This document shows positions 34,171-42,347 of a DNA stretch of 64,000 nucleotides, in pieces. Location of the stretch: positions 1 to 64,000 of the forward strand of contig NZ_JASZYF010000020.1 of NCBI RefSeq assembly GCF_030317115.1, read 5' to 3'. The DNA comes from Variovorax gracilis (GTDB taxonomy: Bacteria > Pseudomonadota > Gammaproteobacteria > Burkholderiales > Burkholderiaceae_C). The translations under genes were made by a program, and so were the position numbers. The notes under the pieces are model-generated. The model did no database searches and had not been told where the DNA came from. It worked only from the letters and a program-made list of their open reading frames with translations. Position 1 is the stretch's first letter, and every line of letters begins with the position of its first letter.

Positions 34171-35361
34171 TCAGACGGCTTTGGATGTGTGCAGTCCGGC
34201 GATCTCGGCCGCGCTGTAGCCGAGCTCGCCCAGGATCGCGTCCGTGTGTTCGCCGAGCGCAGGCACGGGGTCCATGCGGGGGCCGGTATCCCACGTGCCG
34301 GGAGGCAGCATGGCGGGAACGGGTCCCATCGCCGTCCCCACCTCGGTCCAGCGCCCACGTGCCTCGAGCTGCGGATGCGCCCAGACTTCCTTCATGGTGT
34401 TGACCTGTGCGTTGGCGATCTGCGCGAGCTCGAGTCGCTCGACCACCTGCCTGCCAGTGAGCGGCTGAAACGCGTCCACGATGATCTGGCGCAACGCAAC
34501 CCGCTCTGCCACACGCTTGAAGTTGGCGGTAAATCGCGGATCCTTCGCGAGATCGGGTTGCTCCAGCACCTTGTCGCAGAAGCTGAACCATTCGCGCTCG
34601 TTCTGCAGGCCCAGCATGACAGTGGCGCCGTCGCCTGCCGGGAACGGACCGTAGGGATAGATCGTCGCATGGCTGGCGCCGGTGCGCGGGGGAGGCGCGG
34701 CTCCTTCGAACGCGTAGTAGAGCGGGTAGCTGGTCCATTCGGCGAGCGACTCCAGCATGGAGATGTCGATGCGTTGGCCCTTGCCGGTCTGGCCGCGCTG
34801 CAGTAGCGCCGCCAGGATGCTGCTGTACGCGTACATGCCGGCGGCGATGTCCGCGATCGAGGGGCCCGCCTTGCAGGGCTCTTCGGGCGTGCCTGTCACG
34901 GAGACAAAGCCGGCCTCGCTTTGGATCAAGAGGTCGTAGGCCTTCTTGTCACGGTACGGTCCCGGATTGTGCGGGTCGTCCCCGTAGCCAGAAATGTCGC
35001 AGACGATCAAGCCTGGTTTGACGCCGGACAGCTTGTCGTAGCCCAGGCCGAGGCGCGTTGCAGCGCCCGGTGCCAGGTTCTGCACGACGACGTCGGCTTT
35101 CTCAATGACCAGGCGCTCGAGAATCGTGGCTGCCTCGGGGTGCTTCACGTCGAGCGTGAGGCTTTCCTTGGAACGGTTGGTCCAGACGAAGTGCGACGCC
35201 AGGCCGCGAACGCGTTCGTCGTACCCGCGGGCGAAGTCGCCCGAACCTGGGCGCTCGATCTTGATGACACGGGCCCCGAGGTCAGCCAGTTGACGAGTGG
35301 CGAAGGGCGCGGCAATCGCGTGCTCCAGCGTGACGACGGTGATGCCTTTGAGTGGCTGCAT
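34171..35361 (-). CDS. CaiB/BaiF (family III) CoA-transferase, candidate itaconate/mesaconate CoA-transferase
   Basis: 396 residues, beginning MQPLKGITVVTLEHAIAAPF; catalytic D171 in AGPSIADIAAG; YDLLIQSEAGFVSVTG is typical of the succinyl-CoA:dicarboxylate transferase branch (citramalate, mesaconate, itaconate). It would move CoA from succinyl-CoA to an unsaturated C5 dicarboxylate. Second gene of the operon, 33 bp after the hydratase gene and 10 bp before the CitE-like lyase gene. The specific acid is inferred from these neighbours only. Confidence 0.87.
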   Translation of the reverse strand: MQPLKGITVVTLEHAIAAPFATRQLADLGARVIKIERPGSGDFARGYDERVRGLASHFVWTNRSKESLTLDVKHPEAATILERLVIEKADVVVQNLAPGAATRLGLGYDKLSGVKPGLIVCDISGYGDDPHNPGPYRDKKAYDLLIQSEAGFVSVTGTPEEPCKAGPSIADIAAGMYAYSSILAALLQRGQTGKGQRIDISMLESLAEWTSYPLYYAFEGAAPPPRTGASHATIYPYGPFPAGDGATVMLGLQNEREWFSFCDKVLEQPDLAKDPRFTANFKRVAERVALRQIIVDAFQPLTGRQVVERLELAQIANAQVNTMKEVWAHPQLEARGRWTEVGTAMGPVPAMLPPGTWDTGPRMDPVPALGEHTDAILGELGYSAAEIAGLHTSKAV

Positions 35362-35394
35362 GAGTTTGTCTCTCTTGATGTCGTGCTTGGGCGG

Positions 35395-36255
35395 TCAACG
35401 CAGCACTGCGGTGGCGTCCATCGTCAGCCAGCCGTCGTGGTCCGAAGCCCACAGACGGATCGTCTTGCCGTCGGCTTCAGGTTGACCGCTGACGTGAAAC
35501 GCGTTCAGGTCGAAAGTCGGGCGGACGGCCTTGAAGCGAAAGCTTGCGACGTCGGCTTCGGGCAGCTGGCGGCGCAGAAGGTCCATCAGCAATGTGGCGA
35601 TCAGAGGGCCGTGCACGATCAGGCCTGGATAGCCTTCGACTTGCGTCACGTACTGGCGGTCGTAGTGGATGCGGTGGCCATTGAAGGTGAGCGCCGAGTA
35701 GCGGAACAGCAGCACGTCGTCCGGCACGATCTCGCGGCGCCAGGCGGCATCGGCCGGGGCGGCCTGGGGCGGTGGCACGACATCGTTCGGGCCCTGTGCT
35801 TCGCGGTAGACGATGTCGTGGAACTCGACCAGCGCCGGCTCGACGGCCTCGTTGCAACGCACTTCATGGCGCACCTTCACGAATACGAGCTTGCCAGTGC
35901 GGCCTTCCTTCGTTGTGACTTCATCGATGGTCGAGCTGCGCGCAACGCGGTCACCTACGCGGATCGGGGAGCGGAACTCGAACTGGCCGCCGGCCCACAT
36001 GCGTCGAGGCAGCGGTACCGGCGGAAGGAAGCCGCCGCGCTTGGCATGGCCGTCAGCGCCGATTTCGCTCTGCCGATGCATCGGCAGGAAGTAGAGCCAA
36101 TGCCAAAGTGGAGGAAGCGTGGTGCCCGTACCAACCGGGGTCGCCGGATGGTCCAGGGTCGCCGTCAGTGCGACCACGGGGGTGGGATTGATGGTGTCTC
36201 CGATTCTCTCGCTGCGTCCGACCCACGATTGCAGCTGGTCTTGATGTGCGTCCAA
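35395..36255 (-). CDS. MaoC/HTD2-like hydratase, candidate itaconyl-CoA or mesaconyl-C4-CoA hydratase
   Basis: 286 residues from TTG 36255 (LDAHQDQLQSWVGRSERIGD), preceded by GGAGACAACA, the same leader motif as the DctA gene; GTG 36282 would add nine residues. Family blocks: PLWHWLYFLP, GFLPPVPLPRRMWAGGQFEF, RVGDRVARSSTI in the first hotdog domain and FRYSALTFNGHRIHYDRQYV with PGLIVHGPLIATLL in the second. These are the marks of the mesaconyl-C4-CoA/itaconyl-CoA hydratase group, which yields citramalyl-CoA. First gene of the leftward operon; bipartite element B lies 75 bp upstream. Confidence 0.87.
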   Translation of the reverse strand: MDAHQDQLQSWVGRSERIGDTINPTPVVALTATLDHPATPVGTGTTLPPLWHWLYFLPMHRQSEIGADGHAKRGGFLPPVPLPRRMWAGGQFEFRSPIRVGDRVARSSTIDEVTTKEGRTGKLVFVKVRHEVRCNEAVEPALVEFHDIVYREAQGPNDVVPPPQAAPADAAWRREIVPDDVLLFRYSALTFNGHRIHYDRQYVTQVEGYPGLIVHGPLIATLLMDLLRRQLPEADVASFRFKAVRPTFDLNAFHVSGQPEADGKTIRLWASDHDGWLTMDATAVLR

Positions 36256-36604
36256 TGTTGTCTCCGTGGCTAGCTGCACCACATGGCAGCAGATCTGGGA
36301 GCAAGTGTGCGGCGCAGGCTAACTTAAGGGAATTGCAATGTTTGGTCCTATTGATGCACGCGGCGCAATAAACGACTTGCCCCCGAGCGGCTCAGAAGGC
36401 TCGCATGCACGCTCGCGCGCCGAGCACTCGTCGCACCGGCTCCTTGGGACTGAGGCGACGTACCAGGTGAGCATCTCCAGCTTCACCGGCGAGCCCACCG
36501 CCGTGGGCCAGGGGCTGCTGCTGGATGCTGCGGGCAAGCTCCTGGGGCGCAGCAGTTTCCGCTGCGGCGAGGCCCCCTGCTCTGCTCTGCGCGCCCCGGA
36601 GGCA
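36256..36604. other. Gene-free stretch between hydratase operon and TTC38-like gene
   Basis: Promoter region of the leftward hydratase operon, with element B at 36330-36359. From about 36460 to 36570 the rightward frame reads TYQVSISSFTGEPTAVGQGL and LLDAAGKLLGRSSFR, which looks coding-like but has no start, no ribosome-binding site and no family I recognise. It may be a decayed gene end or simply GC-rich open sequence. Confidence 0.4.
36330..36359. promoter_or_regulatory. Bipartite element B, shared with 29481-29510
   Basis: GAATTGCA-N12-ATTGATGCAC, identical in both blocks and spacing to element A while the 12-bp middle differs. It lies 75 bp upstream of the hydratase start, the first gene of the operon ending with DctA. 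Probable binding site of the LysR protein encoded at 29551. Confidence 0.65.
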
Positions 36605-37930
36605 TCAAGCGGCCAGCGCCTCATGCATCTGCGCGGCATGCCCGTGCACGCGGCCCTTGCGCAGCGCTCGCTCGTCTGCCAGGGCCCCCGCGAGGGCGCG
36701 GTTTCCCGCTCGCGTGGCGGCTTCCAGCGCCGTCAGGTGCAGCAGATCGCGCTGCGCATGGCTGCCGCCGAGCGACTGGTGGCTGGACAAAGCAGTCAGA
36801 AGCAGTTCCGCCGCATCGGTGTAGCGGCCGTCCACGAAGGCCCGCACCGCGTGGCAGGCAGGGACCGCCACCGCGTGCCAGACGGGCGGAGCGCCCGGCC
36901 TGTCCGCGGCCGCCAGGATGGCGGCGGATCCTTCTCGGCCCCCGGCTTCGTCGCCCGCGCTGATCAGTGCCAGCATGGCATGTACGTCGTTGAAGGCGAT
37001 GTGGCCGAAGAGGTGCTGCTCCCTGAGGCGCGCGGCCAGCGCCTGCCAGCGCTCGCCCACCACCGCGCCGCGCAGCGAAAGCCGCCACAGCATGGCACTT
37101 GCGTCATTGAGGTTGAGGGAGATCGCCTCCGGCGCAGGCACCAACGATCGGTCATACAGCGCGAGGGCGGCCGCAGCGTCGTCGCGGTTCAGGTGCATCA
37201 GCGCCAGGTGCCAGTGGTTGTGCACGGCCAGGCCGTTGTCCTGCGCCCAGTGGGGCTGCGTGGCTTCCAGCCAGTCGATGCCGTCGTCCACCCGGCCCTG
37301 CATCTCGCACACGTGCGCCACCGAGTGGATGGCCCAAGCGTCGTGCGGCTGCAGTTCGAAGGCGCGGCGGCCGGTGGCCTGGGCGCGCTCGTACTCGTTG
37401 CATTCCTCCAGGCCGAAGGCATGCATGCCCAGCACGTAGCCGTAGCTGCGGTCGCGCAGGCTCCAGCGGCTCAAGGCGCGCGCCACGCGGTCGCGCAGCA
37501 TGAAGGTCTGGCCCAGCACCAGGTCTCCGACGTGCGCCAGCTGCAGCGCGAGGATGTCACGCGGATGGTCGATCAGGTGCCGGCCCAGCATCTGGTTGGC
37601 GCGCAGCAGGTCACCGCAGCACCAGGTGGCCAAGGCCGCCTGCAGCGACTGCTCGCGCGCGTCGGCGCGCTGCCGGCTGGCGGCGGCCGCGTCGACGCAG
37701 GCCTGCGCCATGGGGAAGAAGCGCGGGTCGAAGGCCGAGAGCATCAGCCCGGCCATCAGCAGCTGGCCGGAGACGAACTCGGGATCACGCTCGAGCACGG
37801 GCGTGAGCACCGCGACCGGGTCGGTGCGGTAGCTGTTGAAGAGGTCCAGGGCGTGGTCGTAGGCCTCGGCCGAGGCGCGGTCGGTGGTGGAGAGCGATTC
37901 GCCGTTGGCGTCGCGCAGCAGGGTGGTCAT
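36605..37930 (-). CDS. Tetratricopeptide-repeat protein of the TTC38-like family
   Basis: 441 residues, all-helical, no signal peptide or membrane segment. Repeats are visible through the length; the characteristic block HDAWAIHSVAHVCEMQGRVD, then LAVHNHWHLALMHLNRDD near residues 200-245, matches TTC38-like proteins. The family has no established reaction in bacteria; His-rich motifs (AIHSVAHV, VHNHWHLA) have been noted as conserved. It is divergent from the GlxA-type regulator, with a 168-bp gap, so that regulator probably controls it. Confidence 0.8.
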   Translation of the reverse strand: MTTLLRDANGESLSTTDRASAEAYDHALDLFNSYRTDPVAVLTPVLERDPEFVSGQLLMAGLMLSAFDPRFFPMAQACVDAAAASRQRADAREQSLQAALATWCCGDLLRANQMLGRHLIDHPRDILALQLAHVGDLVLGQTFMLRDRVARALSRWSLRDRSYGYVLGMHAFGLEECNEYERAQATGRRAFELQPHDAWAIHSVAHVCEMQGRVDDGIDWLEATQPHWAQDNGLAVHNHWHLALMHLNRDDAAAALALYDRSLVPAPEAISLNLNDASAMLWRLSLRGAVVGERWQALAARLREQHLFGHIAFNDVHAMLALISAGDEAGGREGSAAILAAADRPGAPPVWHAVAVPACHAVRAFVDGRYTDAAELLLTALSSHQSLGGSHAQRDLLHLTALEAATRAGNRALAGALADERALRKGRVHGHAAQMHEALAA

Positions 37931-38098
37931 CGCATGTCCTTTCTTGCCTGTCGGTTGGATGGGAAATTTGCCGCCGGTGGGCCCCAGCGCCGAGAATTCC
38001 GGCTGCGCTGTCCAAGGCTTCGGGACGGTGCCTCGAGGCTAAGAGCGCTCCCTTCGGAGGGCGGAAGCCATTTCAGCAACGACACTGACAAATCAGCC

Positions 38099-39190
38099 AT
38101 GGGTGCCGCACCACTGCCGAAGATCGCCATCGTTGCCACGCCGCTGAGCTCGGCCTCCGTGGTCTATGGCATGTACGAGCTATTCCGAAGCGCGGGCCGC
38201 GACTGGGACTGGCTGGTGCATGGCCGCGTGGGCGAGCCGCTGCTTGACCCGGTGATCGTGGCCGCACGGCCGGGCGTGGTCATCGGCTGCAACGAGCTAC
38301 CCATCCGCATCGACATGGCCATGGCCGACTGCCCGGCGCCAGACGTGGTGTGCGTGCCCGAGTCGGTGCTGGTGCCGCACGAGCAGGAAGTCAAGGAGTT
38401 CAACGTCGAGGTGCAATGGCTGCGTCAGTGCCACGCGCGCGGCGCGTTGATCACCTCGGCATGCTCGGGCGCGATGCTGCTGGCGCAGGCCGGCCTGCTC
38501 GACGGCCACGAGGTCACCACCCACTGGGCCTACTGCGACGCCATGCGCCGGCGCCACCCCGCCGTGCGGGTGCAGCCGCAGCGGGCACTCATCGCCACCG
38601 GCGAGGGGCACCGACTGGTGATGGCCGGCGGCGGCAGCTCGTGGATGGACCTGGGCCTGTACATCATCGCCCGCTGCGTGGGCGTGGAGGCCGCCATGCA
38701 AGTGGCACGCGTGGTGCTCATCGACTGGCACGACATCGGCCAGCAACCGTTTGCGCGCGTGGCGCGCGCGGTGCAGCTGGAAGACGCCGTCATCGGCCGC
38801 TGCCAGAACTGGCTGGCCGATCACTATGCCGATCCGGCACCGGTAGCGGCGATGATCGAGCAGAGCGGGCTGCCGCAGCGTTCGTTCCAGCGCCGCTTCA
38901 AGGCAGCCACCGGCATGGGGCCGCTCGAGTACGTGCACACCCTGCGCATCGAGGAGGCGAAGCATCTGCTGGAGACCGGCGCGCTGCCGCTGGCCGCGGT
39001 GGCGCAAGAGGTTGGCTACGAGGACCCGGCCTACTTCAGCCGCCTGTTCCGCCGGCAGGTGAACATCAGCGCGGGGCAGTACCGGCGCCGCTTCGGCGGC
39101 ATGCGTGCCGCGCTCACCGCGCATGACCCGATCGGCCTGGCCGCAGTGCCCGGAATCCGCGCTCCGACGCGGGTGGCTGCGACCGCCTAG
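38099..39190 (+). CDS. GlxA-type transcriptional regulator (DJ-1/PfpI domain + AraC HTH)
   Basis: 363 residues from ATG 38099; the open frame runs much further upstream but only this part is family-like. An N-terminal DJ-1/PfpI-like domain (8-185: KIAIVATPLSSASVVYGMYE, then SACSGAMLLAQAGLLDGHEV with the nucleophile-elbow Cys) precedes a C-terminal AraC HTH (about 235-335: RSFQRRFKAATGMGPLEYV, AAVAQEVGYEDPAYFSRLFR). Such regulators respond to small nitrogenous or amino-acid-derived ligands. Divergent from the TTC38-like gene. Confidence 0.88.
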   Translation: MGAAPLPKIAIVATPLSSASVVYGMYELFRSAGRDWDWLVHGRVGEPLLDPVIVAARPGVVIGCNELPIRIDMAMADCPAPDVVCVPESVLVPHEQEVKEFNVEVQWLRQCHARGALITSACSGAMLLAQAGLLDGHEVTTHWAYCDAMRRRHPAVRVQPQRALIATGEGHRLVMAGGGSSWMDLGLYIIARCVGVEAAMQVARVVLIDWHDIGQQPFARVARAVQLEDAVIGRCQNWLADHYADPAPVAAMIEQSGLPQRSFQRRFKAATGMGPLEYVHTLRIEEAKHLLETGALPLAAVAQEVGYEDPAYFSRLFRRQVNISAGQYRRRFGGMRAALTAHDPIGLAAVPGIRAPTRVAATA

Positions 39191-39385
39191 AGCAGCTTGC
39201 TGCCAATGACGCGCATCGCGCTCGACCCTGTTCGCAGGAGGAATCGGTGGTCGAGCAAGCAGCGGGTGGGGGCGTTCGACCCTGCTCCAAGGGGGAACCC
39301 GGTTGCAATTCCACCGTGCGTTTGCTCGAATTCACATCAACCTGCCTAGTCGCTTCGACCGCCCCGTTCGGCAAGGAGGTGCGCG

Positions 39386-40372
39386 ATGAAGACTCACCGC
39401 AGATGCCTCGTGATCGCAGCGTCTGCACTGCTGGCGATGCCGAGCGCCGCTTTCTCGCAAGTCCGCAAGGCATACCGCCTCGGCGTCCTGTCGATCGACG
39501 ACAACCCGCGAGACACCATCTGGATCGAATTCGTGATGGAACTGGCGCGGTTCGGCTTTGTGGAAGGCCAGAATCTGACGGTGTTGCCTAGTTTCATTGG
39601 ACGGGACGGCACCACGGCCGAGACAGCCGCTTCCAACCTTCTGCCCCTCCGGGTCGACGCCATCTACGTCGTCGCTGGAACAGCAGGCGTACAGGCAGCC
39701 ATGCTGGCTACTTCCACCATCCCGATCGTGATGTTGACATCGTCAGATCCTGTTGGCGACGGCCTGGTGGCAAGCCTTCGTCAACCTGGCGGAAACGTCA
39801 CTGGCAATGCGATCTTCGGACCGGAACTCCTTGCCAAGCGTCTTCAGATCCTCGTGGAGATCACCGACCGTCCTCGCCAGGTGGCTTTCTTGACTACGAC
39901 GCGTTCTCCCTATGCATTCCGCCCCAGGAACCAGCAGTATCTGGCAGCGGCGGCGCAAAGACTGGGCACCTCGGCGCAGGTCTTTCGGATCGACTCGATC
40001 GATGAAATCGATTCAGTCATCGCGGAGATTGGACGACTCCGTCTGCCGGTGCTGGTCGACACAACGTCGCTCTTCTACATCCACGCCAAACGCCTTGGCG
40101 AACTCGTCGTGCAGCACCGTCTTCCGGCGATTGGGGATGGAAGACGTTATGCGGAGGCTGGATTCCTCGCGTCCTACGGGCAGGACTATCACGACCTGGC
40201 GCGCAAATGCGCCCGCTACGTTGCGAGGATCTTTCAGGGAGCCGATCCGAAGGAGCTGCCAGTGGAACTGGCTACAAAGTTCGAAATGTTTCTCAACCTC
40301 AGAACCGCAGCCACATTGGGCGTCACTGTCCCACGCAGCCTGATCCTGGGCGCTACCGCGGTCATCCGCTGA
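39386..40372 (+). CDS. ABC transporter substrate-binding protein (ABC_sub_bind / TrpX-like)
   Basis: 328 residues with signal peptide MKTHRRCLVIAASALLAMPS, cut near AAFSQ. The mature part is the PF04392-type fold: YRLGVLSIDDNP, FGFVEGQNLTVL, then IPIVMLTSSDPVGDGLVASL and RQPGGNVTGNAIFG, with GDGRRYAEAGFLASYGQDY late. Related proteins bind aromatic amino acids or similar ligands. No ABC permease or ATPase gene is adjacent, so it is an orphan component here. Downstream, 31 bp away, the DUF1254 gene ends convergently. Confidence 0.82.
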   Translation: MKTHRRCLVIAASALLAMPSAAFSQVRKAYRLGVLSIDDNPRDTIWIEFVMELARFGFVEGQNLTVLPSFIGRDGTTAETAASNLLPLRVDAIYVVAGTAGVQAAMLATSTIPIVMLTSSDPVGDGLVASLRQPGGNVTGNAIFGPELLAKRLQILVEITDRPRQVAFLTTTRSPYAFRPRNQQYLAAAAQRLGTSAQVFRIDSIDEIDSVIAEIGRLRLPVLVDTTSLFYIHAKRLGELVVQHRLPAIGDGRRYAEAGFLASYGQDYHDLARKCARYVARIFQGADPKELPVELATKFEMFLNLRTAATLGVTVPRSLILGATAVIR

Positions 40373-40403
40373 GGCCAAGCGATGAGGAGACAGCGGCGCA
40401 GGC

Positions 40404-41657
40404 TCAATGGACAGCGAGCGGCGGTGGAAAGAACGTGCGCGCTGCCACGTCGCCCTTGGGGCGATAGAACCGGAACGTCAGGCTGTACCCCAGGCCTTTG
40501 GGCGTCGGCAGCCAGTTGCCGTGCGGGGCCTCCTCGGGTTGCGCATCGGCGAAGTACAGCGTCAGCGACCCATCCGCGCCGTATTGCAGCTCGGATTCCT
40601 TGTTGAGAAGGTAGCGCTTCAGCGCGTTGGGCAGCACGCGTCGCTGGACCGAATCAACGGCGATCACCGACCAGAAGTGGGTTGCGTACTGGGCGGGCAA
40701 CTGTTCCTTCGTGAAGTGCAACGTGTAGGCACGATCCCCCGACAGCGGTTCGCCCGCCGTGTCCGTGAAAGCCTTGAAGTAGATGACTTCCTCGGGGGTA
40801 TTGGCCCAGATGCCGCCGTAGTTGACGAGCGTGCGCACCAGCCAGTCTGCGCCGTAGACACCCGATGTCGACGGCAGGGCCCAGGCGTTGCGAACCGTGC
40901 CGTGGCCGATGTTGGGCATCGCCTTCTTGATGTCGGCGAACGCCTTCGACCGGATCACCCCGTCGATCCGCTGGCGCTCGCCTGGCTGCCTGGCGGCCTT
41001 GGCAATCGCACGCGCGTCGGCCTGCAACGTGTCCATGCCCGGGTTGATGTCGGCTTCGCTGTCGAGCGCGAGTTCGGCCGAGTCAAATGCCTCGACGCCC
41101 GGCAGTGCATCCATCTCGAACATCGTCGTCTTCGGAACCGCAGGCAGCGCCGGTTGGCCCGTCGAGCGAATGTCGAACTGCTGCTGCAATGCGACCGCCT
41201 CATCCCAGTTCGCGCCGAGTTCGACGCGCGATAGCACACGCATGGCCCTGACCGGTACGTCCACGCGCTGCGCGTCGGCCGGTATCTCAACGCGGCTTCC
41301 CTTCAGGCACACCGCGAACTTTCCGTTCGGGTGCTGTGCGAATACGCGCTCATTGATGTTTGCGACAGTCTCTCCCCAGCCGTTGAGGAACTGAACCGTG
41401 TAGTAGCGGCCGGTGATCACCGGCACGGACACCAACGCGCAGCTCGTCTCGTCCACGGCGACCCAGGCCTCTGAATAGGCCACATCGAGATTCGGATTGG
41501 GCCAGGCAACCTCGCCCGGCTTGCGATGGATGAGCCGATTCCACTGAAAGCCTTCCTTGAAGTCCAACTGCTGCTGTCGAAGCACGAGCAGGCGGCTCAG
41601 GAGGTAGATGTAGGCATCGCTGATCCGCTGATCCGTCAGGGCCGGGTTGGTCGCCAT
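40404..41657 (-). CDS. DUF1254/DUF1214 domain protein
   Basis: 417 residues from ATG 41657 (MATNPALTDQRISDAYIYLL), preceded by GGAG; a TTG four codons earlier is possible. DUF1254 occupies about 40-165 (NPNLDVAYSEAWVAVDETSC, YYTVQFLNGWGETVANI) and DUF1214 about 300-405 (YTLHFTKEQLPAQYATHFWS, then LYFADAQPEEAPHGNWLPTP). No signal peptide, unlike many relatives. Biochemical role of the family is not established. It is the only intact gene between the binding protein and the pseudogene cluster. Confidence 0.82.
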   Translation of the reverse strand: MATNPALTDQRISDAYIYLLSRLLVLRQQQLDFKEGFQWNRLIHRKPGEVAWPNPNLDVAYSEAWVAVDETSCALVSVPVITGRYYTVQFLNGWGETVANINERVFAQHPNGKFAVCLKGSRVEIPADAQRVDVPVRAMRVLSRVELGANWDEAVALQQQFDIRSTGQPALPAVPKTTMFEMDALPGVEAFDSAELALDSEADINPGMDTLQADARAIAKAARQPGERQRIDGVIRSKAFADIKKAMPNIGHGTVRNAWALPSTSGVYGADWLVRTLVNYGGIWANTPEEVIYFKAFTDTAGEPLSGDRAYTLHFTKEQLPAQYATHFWSVIAVDSVQRRVLPNALKRYLLNKESELQYGADGSLTLYFADAQPEEAPHGNWLPTPKGLGYSLTFRFYRPKGDVAARTFFPPPLAVH

Positions 41658-41770
41658 CGCATTCTCCAATTGCAGCGCTCCTCACCTGCGGTCGAGCAGC
41701 GGTTTCATAGGCGCATAGGTAGCCTCGTCGAATCTTCGCCAGCCTTAGTGCCTCAGTCAACCAATGAGCT

Positions 41771-42153
41771 TCACTCTTTCACATCCAGTTGTTCGTCCAG
41801 CCAGTCCAGCACGCGTTGGTTGCGTAGCGAGCGATTTCCCATCTCGCAGTGGCCGCCCGCGCCCTCGGCAGCACTGAAGTGCAACAACTGCTTCGGGCAG
41901 CTCAATGCTTCGAAAAGCGCAGGCGCGGAATGCGCCAGCATGTCGCCTTCGGCGACGGTGACCAGCGTGGGACAGCGGATCGATTCCAGGCGTCCGTCCA
42001 GCGTGTAGCGCTCCACCTCGGCCAGATACTCGCGCAGGGAGCCCGACGCCCTCTTGCAATCCAGGCAGTACAGACCGCGATGAATGTGGGGTCGGTATCG
42101 AACTCGAACCTGACCGCGCCGCATGCGCACTGCGCTGTGTGCTTTTTCGCCAT
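41771..42153 (-). pseudogene. Chimeric pseudogene: 5' end of a GFA-family gene joined to 3' end of an alpha/beta-hydrolase gene
   Basis: From ATG 42153 the frame reads MAKKHTAQCACGAVRFEFD and then TDPTFIAVC, the N-terminus of a GFA-family (glutathione-dependent formaldehyde-activating enzyme-like, zinc Cys) protein. Near 42070-42080 a base is missing (TGTACTGC, where an extra base would give C-H-C); in the next frame the GFA motif continues CLDCKRASG. At about 42040 it switches to alpha/beta-hydrolase C-terminal sequence SLREYLAEVERYTLDG, IRCPTLVTVAEGDMLAHSAP and GAGGHCEMGNRSLRNQRVLD, including the acid and histidine region, stopping at 41771. The hydrolase nucleophile half is absent. Neither parent can work. 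Confidence 0.75.
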
Positions 42154-42160
42154 GCCATTA

Positions 42161-42257
42161 CCCCTTCGCTGCTTGAAGGGGCTCGGTCCGAGACGAGAAG
42201 TGCTGCGCTTCTCGAGGTCAGCCCCGGGGACCTGGCTCCCTGGCCATCCGGAGCCAG
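42161..42257. repeat. Run of five consecutive inverted repeats
   Basis: Back to back: CCCCTTC/GAAGGGG (42161-42181, loop 7), CTCGG/CCGAG (42182-42192, loop 1), CGAGAAG/CTTCTCG (42194-42214, loop 7), AGGTC/GACCT (42215-42233, loop 9), CTGGCTCC/GGAGCCAG (42232-42257, loop 10). All stems are perfect. It ends 8 bp upstream of the chimeric pseudogene's start codon. Could be a structured RNA, a REP/BIME-like element or a mobile-element end. Confidence 0.7.
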
Positions 42258-42347
42258 AAGACGCAGCGAGTCTAGGGCGACCCACGCCATCGAGCGGTTA
42301 AATTCGGTCAAGCGGGGTAAGGCGCGGAACGTGCACAGGCACGGCGC

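Noticed and set aside
36338..38098. Rightward open frame continuous with the GlxA-type regulator, making a 950-residue protein
   Set aside because: The first 587 codons lie antisense to the TTC38-like gene and show no family sequence; high GC leaves long open frames. Only the part from 38099 is coding.
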